The notes below the pieces were generated by a model, which did no database searches, was not told the DNA's origin, and saw nothing but the letters and a program-made list of their open reading frames with translations. The position numbers and the translations under genes are program-made. A stretch of DNA of 64,000 nt from Synechococcus sp. JA-2-3B'a(2-13) (GTDB taxonomy: Bacteria > Cyanobacteriota > Cyanobacteriia > Thermostichales > Thermostichaceae), in contig NC_007776.1 of the NCBI RefSeq assembly GCF_000013225.1, positions 701,277 to 765,276 of the forward strand, written 5' to 3'. How positions within the stretch are numbered: the stretch's first letter is position 1; every line of letters starts with the position of its first letter. Below are positions 52,865 through 61,140 of the stretch, piece after piece.

Positions 52865-54079
52865 CTAAGGCTCTTGATGGAAATCCGGGGATCCCTGCCA
52901 AGCCAGACTGGGGGATCCCTCTCCGGCCAGATTGTCCTCCACCTGAAATCCAGGGGGCCATTCTTCGCTATCGCGCACCCGCTGCACCACCTCTTGGGGC
53001 AGCACGACCCCCAACTGCCGGGCAGCCATGGCCACCACATCCCCCCGGTCGATCAAGCCAGCAATGGCGCCGGTGGGCGTGAAAACCAAAATGCGGCGGG
53101 GTTCCGCCTGGCGCATCATCTGAATCACCTGGGGAATGGGGGTCTCTTCTCGTACCCCCTGCAGTTGCTCCATCGGCTTGAGAATAGCCTTGAGGGTGAG
53201 GCGATCCCACTGGCTGCGCTCGATGTCGTTGAGCAGTTCTGGCCTGACCAACCCGCGATAACGGCCATCTTCCTCGGCAAAATAAACCTCCGCTGGCTGA
53301 GTTGGAGCTTCCGGCCTGAGAGAAGAAGGCACCAGATAGCGATCCACAAACTCCCGCAGGCTCATGTTCGCGTCCAAAACCCGAAACTGGCGGGTCATCA
53401 CATCTGCAGCTTTCAGGCGGGCCAGCACCTGCTGCAGTTGCGCGTACTGGCTGTAGCGGCGGGCGGTGTTCAAAATAAACAGGCCGATCAACCCCACCCA
53501 GAGGCCGTTGAGGCTCCCCCAAAATACCACCAGCAGACCTAGCCCCACCAAACCCCAGCCCACCCCCTGGCCGGCTCGGGCCGCCCACAGCATACCCTTT
53601 TGCCGATCCCCTGTCCAACCCCAGATGGCCGCCTTGAGCATTTGCCCCCCATCCAGAGGCAAGCCCGGCAGCAGGTTAAACAGGGCAATCGTCAGGTTGA
53701 TGGCAGCCAAGCTGGCAAGGGTTGAGGCCAGCATCGACTCCGGCACAGCCCAAGCCCGGGCCACGCTGAAGAAAACAAACAGACCCAAGCTGAGGAGAGG
53801 GCCTGCCACCGCCACGCAAAAAGCCCCAAGGGGGCGGGGAACTTCCCGCTCAATCGCCGCCATACCCCCAAAAATAAACAGGGTGATGGAGTTAACCCGT
53901 ACTCCATAGGCGCGGGCCACCAAGCTGTGGGCCAACTCATGGGCCAGCAGAGAAAGAAACAACCCCATCGCCGTCAACACCCCGTAGGAGAGCACCAGCA
54001 GGAGGGCCGCCGGGAACCAGGTGTAGTCGATGAAAAAGGGGATCCCCCACAAGCTACCGATGCGCAGGCGACTGGTCAT
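52865..54079 (-). CDS. Site-2 protease-type M50 metallopeptidase with CBS pair
   Basis: 404 aa intramembrane protease. The zinc motif is LLAHELAHSLVARAYG, and the second metal site NLLPGLPLDGGQML stands for the usual NxxPxxxLDGG. Hydrophobic helices cover residues 10-215. The C-terminal 180 residues form two CBS repeats (VMTRQFRVLDANMSLREFVD; ETPIPQVIQMMRQAEPRRIL), which probably sense adenine nucleotides and gate the protease. The target is unknown; relatives cleave membrane-bound regulators such as anti-sigma factors. Confidence 0.92.
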   Translation of the reverse strand: MTSRLRIGSLWGIPFFIDYTWFPAALLLVLSYGVLTAMGLFLSLLAHELAHSLVARAYGVRVNSITLFIFGGMAAIEREVPRPLGAFCVAVAGPLLSLGLFVFFSVARAWAVPESMLASTLASLAAINLTIALFNLLPGLPLDGGQMLKAAIWGWTGDRQKGMLWAARAGQGVGWGLVGLGLLVVFWGSLNGLWVGLIGLFILNTARRYSQYAQLQQVLARLKAADVMTRQFRVLDANMSLREFVDRYLVPSSLRPEAPTQPAEVYFAEEDGRYRGLVRPELLNDIERSQWDRLTLKAILKPMEQLQGVREETPIPQVIQMMRQAEPRRILVFTPTGAIAGLIDRGDVVAMAARQLGVVLPQEVVQRVRDSEEWPPGFQVEDNLAGEGSPSLAWQGSPDFHQEP

Positions 54080-54412
54080 GACGATACAACTCCTTACACA
54101 GCTCTCACTGGGGAGAAGGCCCAGGAAGGTGCTGTTGAAGACGACAAGCAGCCCCTTAACTTGGGATCCCTCTCCTCCACTGTAGCCCTTCTGCCGGGCC
54201 TTCCGTTCCCTTGCGGCTCCCCCGGCAGACAGCGGGCCTGCCCTATCCCTAGAGGCTCTTAAAGATCTTCTCAGAGCACAACACTACCTACAACACCAGA
54301 CCCCCGAAGATTGTGATAACGTGGTTGGGCATTGGGTCGGCGGGGCCAACCAGCACTCAAAAGTTGGAACGACCGAGCTTTAGCAGGGGAGCTTTGCAGG
54401 AGGGGTGTGGCT
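54080..54412. promoter_or_regulatory. Divergent promoter region, M50 protease / nrdJ
   Basis: 333 bp separating diverging genes. It ends with GCAGGAGGGG, an excellent ribosome site for ATG 54413. No cobalamin riboswitch consensus was found. GGGATCCC occurs once. Confidence 0.4.
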
Positions 54413-57400
54413 ATGGTGTGGACTTCGTCCCACTCAGGCGAACAGAGCGAAGAAGTGCAGGGACTTGATCCCGCTGAAACGACGGGATCCCTGCCTCTGG
54501 GCGAGTTTCCGGCCACAGCCCCGGCGGCCAGCCCGGTGTTCTACCGCACCTACAGCCGTCGCCGCCCAGATGGCAGCCGCGAGACTTGGAGTGAGGTTTG
54601 CGATCGCACCTTGGCCGATATTGCCCGGTTGGGGCGCTTCACCCCTCAGGAGCGGCAGTTGGTAGAACGTCTGCAGCGGCAGTTGAAGGCGTTGATCTCC
54701 GGTCGAGCCTTGTGGGTGATGGGCACCGACTGGATCCAGAAGCCGGAAAACTTCTCCGGTGCCTACAACTGCACCAGTTTGGCGGTGGTGGACTGGCGGG
54801 CCTTTGGCCTGATGATGGATCTGGCCATGATGGGCTGCGGCACGGGAGCGGTGCTGGAACCCCAGTTCATCCGCCAGTTGCCCCCCATTGTCAACCGCCT
54901 GCGGGTTCACGTGAAGGGATCCATCGGCGCCACCCCTCCCGAAGAGCGGCAGGAACACACCCGCATCCACCGGCAGGGATCCCAGGTGCACATCCAGGTG
55001 GGGGACAGCCGCCGCGGCTGGGTGGAGTCCTACCAAGCGCTGCTGGAGCTGGCGTCGGATCCCAGCTTTGGGGGCCAAGTGGAAGTGACAGTGGACTTGA
55101 GCGATGTCCGCCCGGCTGGGGAGCGGCTGAAAGGGTTTGGGGGCGTGGCCAACCCCATTAAGCTGCCCGGCTTGTACGAGCGCTGTGCCGCCATCCTCAA
55201 CAGGGCAGTAGGGCGGCAGTTGAACTCCGTGGAATGCTGCCTGCTCATCGACGAGGCGGCGGTGGTGGTGGTGGCGGGAAACATTCGTCGTAGCGCTGGC
55301 ATTCGTCAGTTTGCTGCCGACGACCAGCTGGGATCCACCGCCAAAGACAACCTCTGGCAGCAGGACGAAAACGGCAACTGGAGAATTGATCCCGAGCGAG
55401 ATGCCCTGCGCATGGCCAACCACACGCGGGTGTTTCACCGCAAGCCGACGCGGGAAGAATGTGTTGAGGCCGTGCGGAAGCAGTTTTACTCCGGTGAGGG
55501 CGCCATCCAGTGGGCCGGGGAAGCCGTAGCACGGGCCAATTGCGACCTTATCCCACCCGACCTAAAACCCGACTTTCTCAAAGCCTATGAGGCAGGAACG
55601 GCCCGAGAATGGCTAAAGGGACGGGATCCCTCCCTAGGGGAAGAGGAGCTTCAGGATCGCCTGTGGCGCTATGGGCTGAATCCCTGCGTGACAGCCGATA
55701 CCTGGGTGCACACGGGCGATGGGCCGCGCCAGGTGAGAGACCTGATTGGGAAGCAGCACAGCACCTATGTCAATGGAGAACTATTCAGTACCACACCGGA
55801 GGGGTTCTTCTACTCCGGTACCAAGCCTGTGCTGAAGCTTTTGACCAAGGAAGGGTTCTCTCTGCGGCTGACAGGCAACCATCGGGTTCTCAAAGTCACC
55901 GCTCAAACCCAAAAGGCACAATACACCGAGTGGGTACCGGCAGAAAGCCTACAACCGGGCGACCGCATCCTGCTGCACAACCATCGCGATCTCACCTCGT
56001 GGGATGGGGCGGGTACCTGGGAAGAAGGCTGGCTTTTGGGGAATTTGCTGGGTGACGGTGGCCTTACGGCAACCCCGTGGAACGACACGGCTTTATTACG
56101 CTATTGGCAAGATACCCAAGCCGAAATGAGCCAGTATGCGATTCAGCTTTTGCAAACGGCAGTGGGTTACGAGCCCCGCCAGCCAGAGGCATATCACTAT
56201 GCGCAGCTTGGGTTGCGGGTTATCGGCTCCAGGGGGTTGGCAAAACTGGCGGCCCAGTTCGGCATGAGGCCCGGACAAAAGCAGATGACAGAGGCGCTCG
56301 AAGCCACCAGCTTCCAGTTTCATCGAGGCTTCTTGTGCGGGCTCTTTGATGCGGATGGCAGCGTGCAAGGTAATCAGGAGAAAGGGGTTAGCGTGCGGCT
56401 CTCTCAAAGCCATCTGGGTACCCTCAAAGCGGTTCAGCGCATGCTGGCGCGGCTGGGCATCATTGCAGTTTTGTATGAGAATCGCCGTCCTGCTGGATAT
56501 CGCCTGCTGCCGAACAGTGCTCGCCAACCTGCACCATACGCTTGCAAAGCCCAGCACGAATTGGTTATTGCCAACGACAACTTGCATCTGTTCCAGGAAT
56601 GGGTCGGCTTTCGGGAACCGCACAAAGCCCAAAAGCTAGAGGCACTGCTGAATGGCTACAAGCGCCAGCTCAACCGAGAGCGGTTTGCTGTGACGGTTGC
56701 TGCCCTTGAGGCAGACGGGGTAGAGCCGGTGTATGACTGTACTGTCCCCGGCCCAGCGTGCTTTGATGCCAATGGGTTTGTTGTCCACAACTGTGGCGAG
56801 ATTATTGGCCACACATTCCATTGCAACTTGGCCGAGATCCACCTCAACCGTTTGGATCCCCACAACCGGCAAGAGCAAGAGGAAGCCTTCACGGCGGGAG
56901 CCCTCACGGTGGCAGCCCTACTCCACCACCGCTTTGTGGAACCCCGCTTTCAGCGCTCGCGGGAATGGGATCCCATCGTCGGCGTCTCGTTCACAGGCCT
57001 GTTCGACTTTTGCGTCAAAGCCTTTGGGGTTGAATGGCTGCGCTGGTGGCAGGAAGGGAGACCCGATACCCCCATCGGGAAGGAATTCAAGCAGCAGGAG
57101 CGGGAATACCTCAGCCGCTGGAAGGAGATCGTCCACCGCGTGGTCTGGGACTACTGCGACCGCCACAGCCTGCGCCGCCCCAACCGCTGCACCACGGTTC
57201 AGCCCGCCGGCACCAAGTCGCTGCTCACCAACGCCTCTCCCGGCTGGCACCCGCCCAAAGCCCAACGCTACATCCGCCGCATCACCTTTGCCAAAAATGA
57301 CCCGGTGGCGCTGGCCTGTCTGGACTATGGCTACTCGGTGGTACCTGCTCAGGCGGACAAAGATGAAAACGGGAACTTGCTCAACGACCCCTTTGATCCC

Positions 57401-57868
57401 CGCTGTACCGAATGGCTGGTGGAACTGCCTGTGGAAGTAGAATGGGCCAACCTGCCCGGTGCTGGCCAGATCGAGATCGAGCAATTCTCGGCCCTGGCCC
57501 AGTTTGACTTCTATATGCAGGTTCAGAAGTACTACACCACCCACAACACCTCCGCCACCATCGAGCTGCGGGAGGACGAGGTGGAAGCTCTGGGATCCCG
57601 TATCTACGAAGCCATCCGCGACGACGAGGGCTACATCAGCGCAGCGCTGCTGGCCCGCTTCGATGCCCCCTTCCCCCGCCTGCCTTTTGAGAAAATCGAC
57701 AAGCCCACCTACGAACGACTGGTGGCCGAGGTCAAAAAGAGACGGCGGACAGATAACTTCTTCGCGGCCCTGGCCCGCTACGGCCGCAACTTTACCTTGG
57801 CAGCAGAGGGACCGGCAGGGTGTGACGCTCTGGGGTGTCTGTTGCCAGATTCGGCGCCTCAGAGCTAG
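54413..57868 (+). CDS. nrdJ: Adenosylcobalamin-dependent (class II) ribonucleotide reductase with intein
   Basis: Reduces ribonucleotides to deoxyribonucleotides using B12-generated thiyl radical chemistry; oxygen-independent. The 1151-aa precursor splices to 782 aa, the size of monomeric RTPR (about 740). Residues by analogy with the Lactobacillus enzyme: Cys in GAYNCTSLAV (residue 120) and the spliced NP-CGEIIG Cys (active thiyl site), plus C-terminal GCDALGC as the reducing CxxxxC pair. Start: ATG 54413 with AGGAGG. The first codons overlap a degenerate dispersed repeat. Intein details are in the next entry. Confidence 0.95.
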   Translation: MVWTSSHSGEQSEEVQGLDPAETTGSLPLGEFPATAPAASPVFYRTYSRRRPDGSRETWSEVCDRTLADIARLGRFTPQERQLVERLQRQLKALISGRALWVMGTDWIQKPENFSGAYNCTSLAVVDWRAFGLMMDLAMMGCGTGAVLEPQFIRQLPPIVNRLRVHVKGSIGATPPEERQEHTRIHRQGSQVHIQVGDSRRGWVESYQALLELASDPSFGGQVEVTVDLSDVRPAGERLKGFGGVANPIKLPGLYERCAAILNRAVGRQLNSVECCLLIDEAAVVVVAGNIRRSAGIRQFAADDQLGSTAKDNLWQQDENGNWRIDPERDALRMANHTRVFHRKPTREECVEAVRKQFYSGEGAIQWAGEAVARANCDLIPPDLKPDFLKAYEAGTAREWLKGRDPSLGEEELQDRLWRYGLNPCVTADTWVHTGDGPRQVRDLIGKQHSTYVNGELFSTTPEGFFYSGTKPVLKLLTKEGFSLRLTGNHRVLKVTAQTQKAQYTEWVPAESLQPGDRILLHNHRDLTSWDGAGTWEEGWLLGNLLGDGGLTATPWNDTALLRYWQDTQAEMSQYAIQLLQTAVGYEPRQPEAYHYAQLGLRVIGSRGLAKLAAQFGMRPGQKQMTEALEATSFQFHRGFLCGLFDADGSVQGNQEKGVSVRLSQSHLGTLKAVQRMLARLGIIAVLYENRRPAGYRLLPNSARQPAPYACKAQHELVIANDNLHLFQEWVGFREPHKAQKLEALLNGYKRQLNRERFAVTVAALEADGVEPVYDCTVPGPACFDANGFVVHNCGEIIGHTFHCNLAEIHLNRLDPHNRQEQEEAFTAGALTVAALLHHRFVEPRFQRSREWDPIVGVSFTGLFDFCVKAFGVEWLRWWQEGRPDTPIGKEFKQQEREYLSRWKEIVHRVVWDYCDRHSLRRPNRCTTVQPAGTKSLLTNASPGWHPPKAQRYIRRITFAKNDPVALACLDYGYSVVPAQADKDENGNLLNDPFDPRCTEWLVELPVEVEWANLPGAGQIEIEQFSALAQFDFYMQVQKYYTTHNTSATIELREDEVEALGSRIYEAIRDDEGYISAALLARFDAPFPRLPFEKIDKPTYERLVAEVKKRRRTDNFFAALARYGRNFTLAAEGPAGCDALGCLLPDSAPQS
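54416..54446 (+). repeat. Possible dispersed repeat at the nrdJ 5' end
   Basis: TGTGGACTTCGTCCCACTCA then GGCGAACAGAG: stem GGAC/GTCC with loop TTC and a 3' half close to the family. It overlaps codons 2-12 (VWTSSHSGEQS). Similar to about 20 of 25 positions; less certain than other copies. Confidence 0.45.
55685..56791 (+). other. LAGLIDADG intein (369 aa) in nrdJ
   Basis: Starts with Cys (NP|CVTADTWVHTGDG) and ends VVHN before Cys+1 (HN|CGEIIG). Splicing block B: FSLRLTGNHRVLKVTAQ with TxxH. Homing endonuclease blocks: WLLGNLLGDGGL and FLCGLFDADGSVQ, both catalytic acids present. Block F: VYDCTVPGPACFDANGFV. The sequence is therefore that of a full, probably active intein. The insertion point is exactly before the catalytic cysteine, a classical homing site. 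Confidence 0.95.
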
Positions 57869-58001
57869 TTCCCCAAAAGGGTTCCCCCTGCTGCCGACCA
57901 ACCCCATCGGATGCAAAGGCGCGACCGAGCTCCCTCCTGTGATACCTTTGTAGGGATTCCTTACAACCCCAGGGATCCCTTCTGCCCTTGGAATCGGCCC
58001 C

Positions 58002-59003
58002 ATGCAAGACGAAAAAGACACGCTTCGCCAACAGCTTCTCACCCTGCAAAGCGAGGCCCTCGCCCAAGTGGAACAAGCTGACGGTCTGGAGGCTCTGGAA
58101 CAGATCCGCATCGACTACCTGGGCAAGAAAGGTAAGCTCTCCAAAATCTTGGGGGGAATGGGGAAGCTGCCCCCAGAAGAACGGCCTGCCATTGGCGCTT
58201 TGGCCAACACCTTTAAAGAGGCCCTCCAATCCAGTCTGGAGCAGCGCAAACAGGCCCTTGGTGAAGCTCAACTGCTGGCCCGCCTAGAAGCAGAGCGCCT
58301 GGATGTCACTATGCCCGGGCCCCGTCGGCCTCTGGGGCGGATCCATCCGCTGCAGGCCACCATCGACCGCATGCTCGATATCTTTGTGGGAATGGGCTAC
58401 ACCGTGGTGCATGGGCCTGAGCTCGAGACGGAGTACTACAACTTCGAGGCCCTCAACACCCCTGCCGACCATCCGGCGCGGGATATGCAGGATACCCTCT
58501 ACCTGGCCAATGGCTACCTGATGCGTACCCAAACCTCCTCGGTGCAGGTGCGCTACATGGAGCAACACCAGCCGCCGCTGCGCATTGTGCATGCCGGTCG
58601 GGTGATGCGCCGCGATACCGTGGATGCCACCCACTCCGCTGTGTTTCACCAGATGGAAATTTTGGCGGTGGGCGAGAACCTCACCTTTTCCGACCTGAAG
58701 GGCACCCTCAACACGTTCATCACCCGCCTATTGGGCAAGCGAGAAACCCGCTTTCGGCCCAGCTATTTTCCCTTTACCGAGCCTTCTGCTGAGATGGACG
58801 TGCGCTTTGGCTCGAAATGGCTGGAAATCTTCGGCTGCGGCATGGTGGATCCCAATGTATTTCAAGCGGTGGGCTACGACCCGGAGCGCTACACCGGATT
58901 TGCGGCAGGGATCGGCATTGAGCGGATGGCCATGCTCCTCCACGGCATTCAGGATATCCGCCTGTTTTATACCAGCGACCTGCGCTTTCTGTCTCAGTTT
59001 TAG
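58002..59003 (+). CDS. pheS: Phenylalanyl-tRNA synthetase alpha subunit
   Basis: Catalytic alpha subunit of tetrameric PheRS; 333 aa. The N-terminal tRNA-binding coiled coil (about 1-85) leads to the class II core. Motif 2 is YFNFEAL-type here as [20 protein letters not shown], with [20 protein letters not shown] and [10 protein letters not shown]. Motif 3 lies in [18 protein letters not shown]. Start at ATG 58002. The beta subunit is not in the window. The preceding nrdJ ends 133 bp upstream. Confidence 0.97.
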   Translation: MQDEKDTLRQQLLTLQSEALAQVEQADGLEALEQIRIDYLGKKGKLSKILGGMGKLPPEERPAIGALANTFKEALQSSLEQRKQALGEAQLLARLEAERLDVTMPGPRRPLGRIHPLQATIDRMLDIFVGMGYTVVHGPELETEYYNFEALNTPADHPARDMQDTLYLANGYLMRTQTSSVQVRYMEQHQPPLRIVHAGRVMRRDTVDATHSAVFHQMEILAVGENLTFSDLKGTLNTFITRLLGKRETRFRPSYFPFTEPSAEMDVRFGSKWLEIFGCGMVDPNVFQAVGYDPERYTGFAAGIGIERMAMLLHGIQDIRLFYTSDLRFLSQF

Positions 59004-59070
59004 GTGGCTATCTTATCTGAGGAACAAAACCCTCGTCCTGAGCCCTGCAAGACCTTCAGAAAACCCTCTT

Positions 59071-59367
59071 TCAGGAAAAGGTTTGCTTGTAGATCAACTG
59101 CAATTGTTCTAGCTCATCTTGGCGGGCAGCACGGCGCAGCAGGCGCATTTGCTCTTCGATGAGCTGGCGAGCCTCATTACGGCTAATCGGATCGAAGACC
59201 AACTCCTCCATGGCAGCAGGATCCCCGCTGTTATCCGGCGGCCTGAAGTAAACCCGAAAAAAGAGCCTTTGGGCGTAGAGAGTGGTGAAGAGAGCCTGAT
59301 TTTCGTCGACCTGACACAGGCTGTAGAGCAGACCAAATGTGGGGTGATTCAGATACAACTCATTCAT
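59071..59367 (-). CDS. pipX: PipX, PII-interacting coactivator of NtcA
   Basis: 98 aa from ATG 59367. PipX swaps between PII and NtcA depending on 2-oxoglutarate, coupling nitrogen status to transcription. The Tudor-like domain is very typical: YLNHPTFGLLYSLCQVDENQ, ALFTTLYAQRLFFRVYF. The two C-terminal helices EARQLIEEQMRLLRRAARQD and ELEQLQLIYKQTFS follow. A short insertion NSGDPAAMEE, encoded around GGGGATCC, sits between strands where most homologues have a tighter turn. Confidence 0.93.
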   Translation of the reverse strand: MNELYLNHPTFGLLYSLCQVDENQALFTTLYAQRLFFRVYFRPPDNSGDPAAMEELVFDPISRNEARQLIEEQMRLLRRAARQDELEQLQLIYKQTFS

Positions 59368-59558
59368 GCCCAATAGCGTATCACTCTTGGGGGAGAGGAG
59401 AGACTTTTCTTCCCGGTCGGTGCCAGAGAAAGTTCTGGAAATGATGTGGCTATGGCTCTTGAGACCAAGGGCTTAAATCACAAGTTCCGCCCAGCTCGAT
59501 TTTGGCTGTTGCGACTGGATTCAACATTAGCAAACTAACAAGATTTTGGGTCAGGCTG

Positions 59559-60134
59559 TTACCGCCGCTGCTGTTCCCGCACCTTCCTCTTCGTGTCATT
59601 CAATTCGTTTTCCACCTCTAGCTGACGAAATTGCTCTTCCAATTCATCCCAAGCCTCGAAAGGTTTTCCCCAAGGGCTGAAATTCCGGTCCGGGTTGTCG
59701 ATGCCTTTGGCTTGCGCGGCTCTTACCTCCTGCAGCTTAGCCTTCACTTCTTGGCGGCGCTGGCGAATTTGCGGCAGCAGCGCTTCCATTTGTTGGATTT
59801 TCTCCTTTTGGGCCTTCATTTGACTCCATAGCTGGCTGCCCCTCTCCAACAGCTCAGCTTCCCGGCGTCGCGCTCCTTCGGCTAGATCGGGGCGATTGGC
59901 CCGCTGCGCCTTCTCAATGCGAAAGTGCCAGGTTTTGATCTCCTCAGCCAAGTTGAGAATGCTTTTTTGGAGAGCTTCCTCTTGGGCGCGGCTTTCCTGC
60001 AACAACCGCAGGGTATCGGATTCCTGCTGGCGCAACTGCTCATCGAGGGCTTGCAGCTCGATCTCAGGGTGGGCCCTGAGAAATTCTTCCAGGCGGGTTT
60101 CCAAAAACCGGATGATATCTTCGATCAGTTTCAT
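59559..60134 (-). CDS. TIGR04376 family coiled-coil protein
   Basis: 191 aa cyanobacterial protein of unknown role. It matches the TIGR04376 family by the opening LIEDIIRFLETRLEEFLRAH with PEIELQALDEQLRQQE, the central helical charge-rich zone (IKTWHFRIEKAQRANRPDLA) and the ending AWDELEEQFRQLEVENELND. Completely helical with no signal or membrane segment. Confidence 0.85.
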   Translation of the reverse strand: MKLIEDIIRFLETRLEEFLRAHPEIELQALDEQLRQQESDTLRLLQESRAQEEALQKSILNLAEEIKTWHFRIEKAQRANRPDLAEGARRREAELLERGSQLWSQMKAQKEKIQQMEALLPQIRQRRQEVKAKLQEVRAAQAKGIDNPDRNFSPWGKPFEAWDELEEQFRQLEVENELNDTKRKVREQQRR

Positions 60135-60330
60135 GGACGGATCCTCTTCCCAAGCCCTCAGTTGCGTTTAGAGTAGCCCAAGCTGGGCCATCCTAGATAG
60201 GGTTATCCCATGCCCGTTTAAGACATTCCCTTCGACCTTCACCCAAAGTGAGGCCAGGGATCCATCCGGCACGCCAGTTCACCGCAACTGGGAACTCTCC
60301 TGAACCCAACTGCCCCCAGGCGGATCCCTC

Positions 60331-61110
60331 TCAATCCAGCAAACGGCCATCCCCAACCCGGATAATGCGCTGGGCGGCCTGGGCTACTTCAAGGTCATGG
60401 GTGACCACGACCAGGGTGATGCCCTGCCGGTGGAGCTCCGCAAAAAGGTTCAGCACTTCCTGGCCGGTATGGCTATCCAGAGCCCCAGTCGGCTCATCAG
60501 CCAGCAACAGTTGGGGTCGGTTGACAATGGCACGAGCAATCGCCACCCGCTGCTGCTGGCCGCCGGAGAGTTGGGCCGGACGTTGCTGCAGTTTGCTCCC
60601 CAAGCCCACTTGTTCTAGGGCTTGCTTGGCCCGCCGGCGTTGCTCCGGCTCCGGGATCCCAGCATAGGCCAAGGGCAGCATGACGTTCTCCAGCGCTGTC
60701 AGGACGGGCAGGAGATGGAACTGCTGGAAGACAAAGCCGATTTTTTGGTTGCGAATGTGGGCCAAATCGCGATCGGTCAGGGTGGAAACTTCCACCCCAT
60801 CCAGCCAGTAGCGCCCTGAGCTGGGCCGATCCAAGCAGCCGATGAGGTTCATCAGGGTGGATTTGCCGGATCCAGAGGGCCCCATAATGGCGCAATACTC
60901 TCCCGGCTGGATCGCCAAGTCGATATCGTAGAGGGCCTGAAAACTGCCCTCCGGCAGTGGATAGACTTTGTTCACCCCAACCATCTGCACTACGGGCGGG
61001 CTGGCCGCAGCCAAGGCCTCGGCTGGGCGCTCCAGGGATCCGACCGGCCCACGGCGATGATTTGCCCAGGAATCTTGCTCAAGCATGGTTGGCACCGCGA
61101 CTTGCCCCAT
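60331..61110 (-). CDS. ABC transporter ATP-binding protein (MacB/LolD-type)
   Basis: 259 aa ATPase. Walker A GPSGSGKSTLMNLIGC, Q-loop FVFQQFHLLPVLTALENV, signature QLSGGQQQRVAIARAIVNRP, Walker B LLLADEPTGALDSHTG and switch His in VVVTHDLEVAQAAQR. The sequence type is that of MacB/LolD/DevA exporters that extrude lipoproteins, peptides or glycolipids. No permease or adaptor is adjacent. Start ATG at 61110. Confidence 0.93.
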   Translation of the reverse strand: MGQVAVPTMLEQDSWANHRRGPVGSLERPAEALAAASPPVVQMVGVNKVYPLPEGSFQALYDIDLAIQPGEYCAIMGPSGSGKSTLMNLIGCLDRPSSGRYWLDGVEVSTLTDRDLAHIRNQKIGFVFQQFHLLPVLTALENVMLPLAYAGIPEPEQRRRAKQALEQVGLGSKLQQRPAQLSGGQQQRVAIARAIVNRPQLLLADEPTGALDSHTGQEVLNLFAELHRQGITLVVVTHDLEVAQAAQRIIRVGDGRLLD

Positions 61111-61140
61111 TCTAGCCTTTGGGCTTCCCTGGCTTGACGG

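Noticed and set aside
54080-54412. Cobalamin riboswitch before the B12-dependent reductase
   Set aside because: No B12-box-like conserved sequence or matching stems were found.
56918-58111. 397-codon minus-strand frame
   Set aside because: Antisense to nrdJ and pheS, whose protein families are certain.
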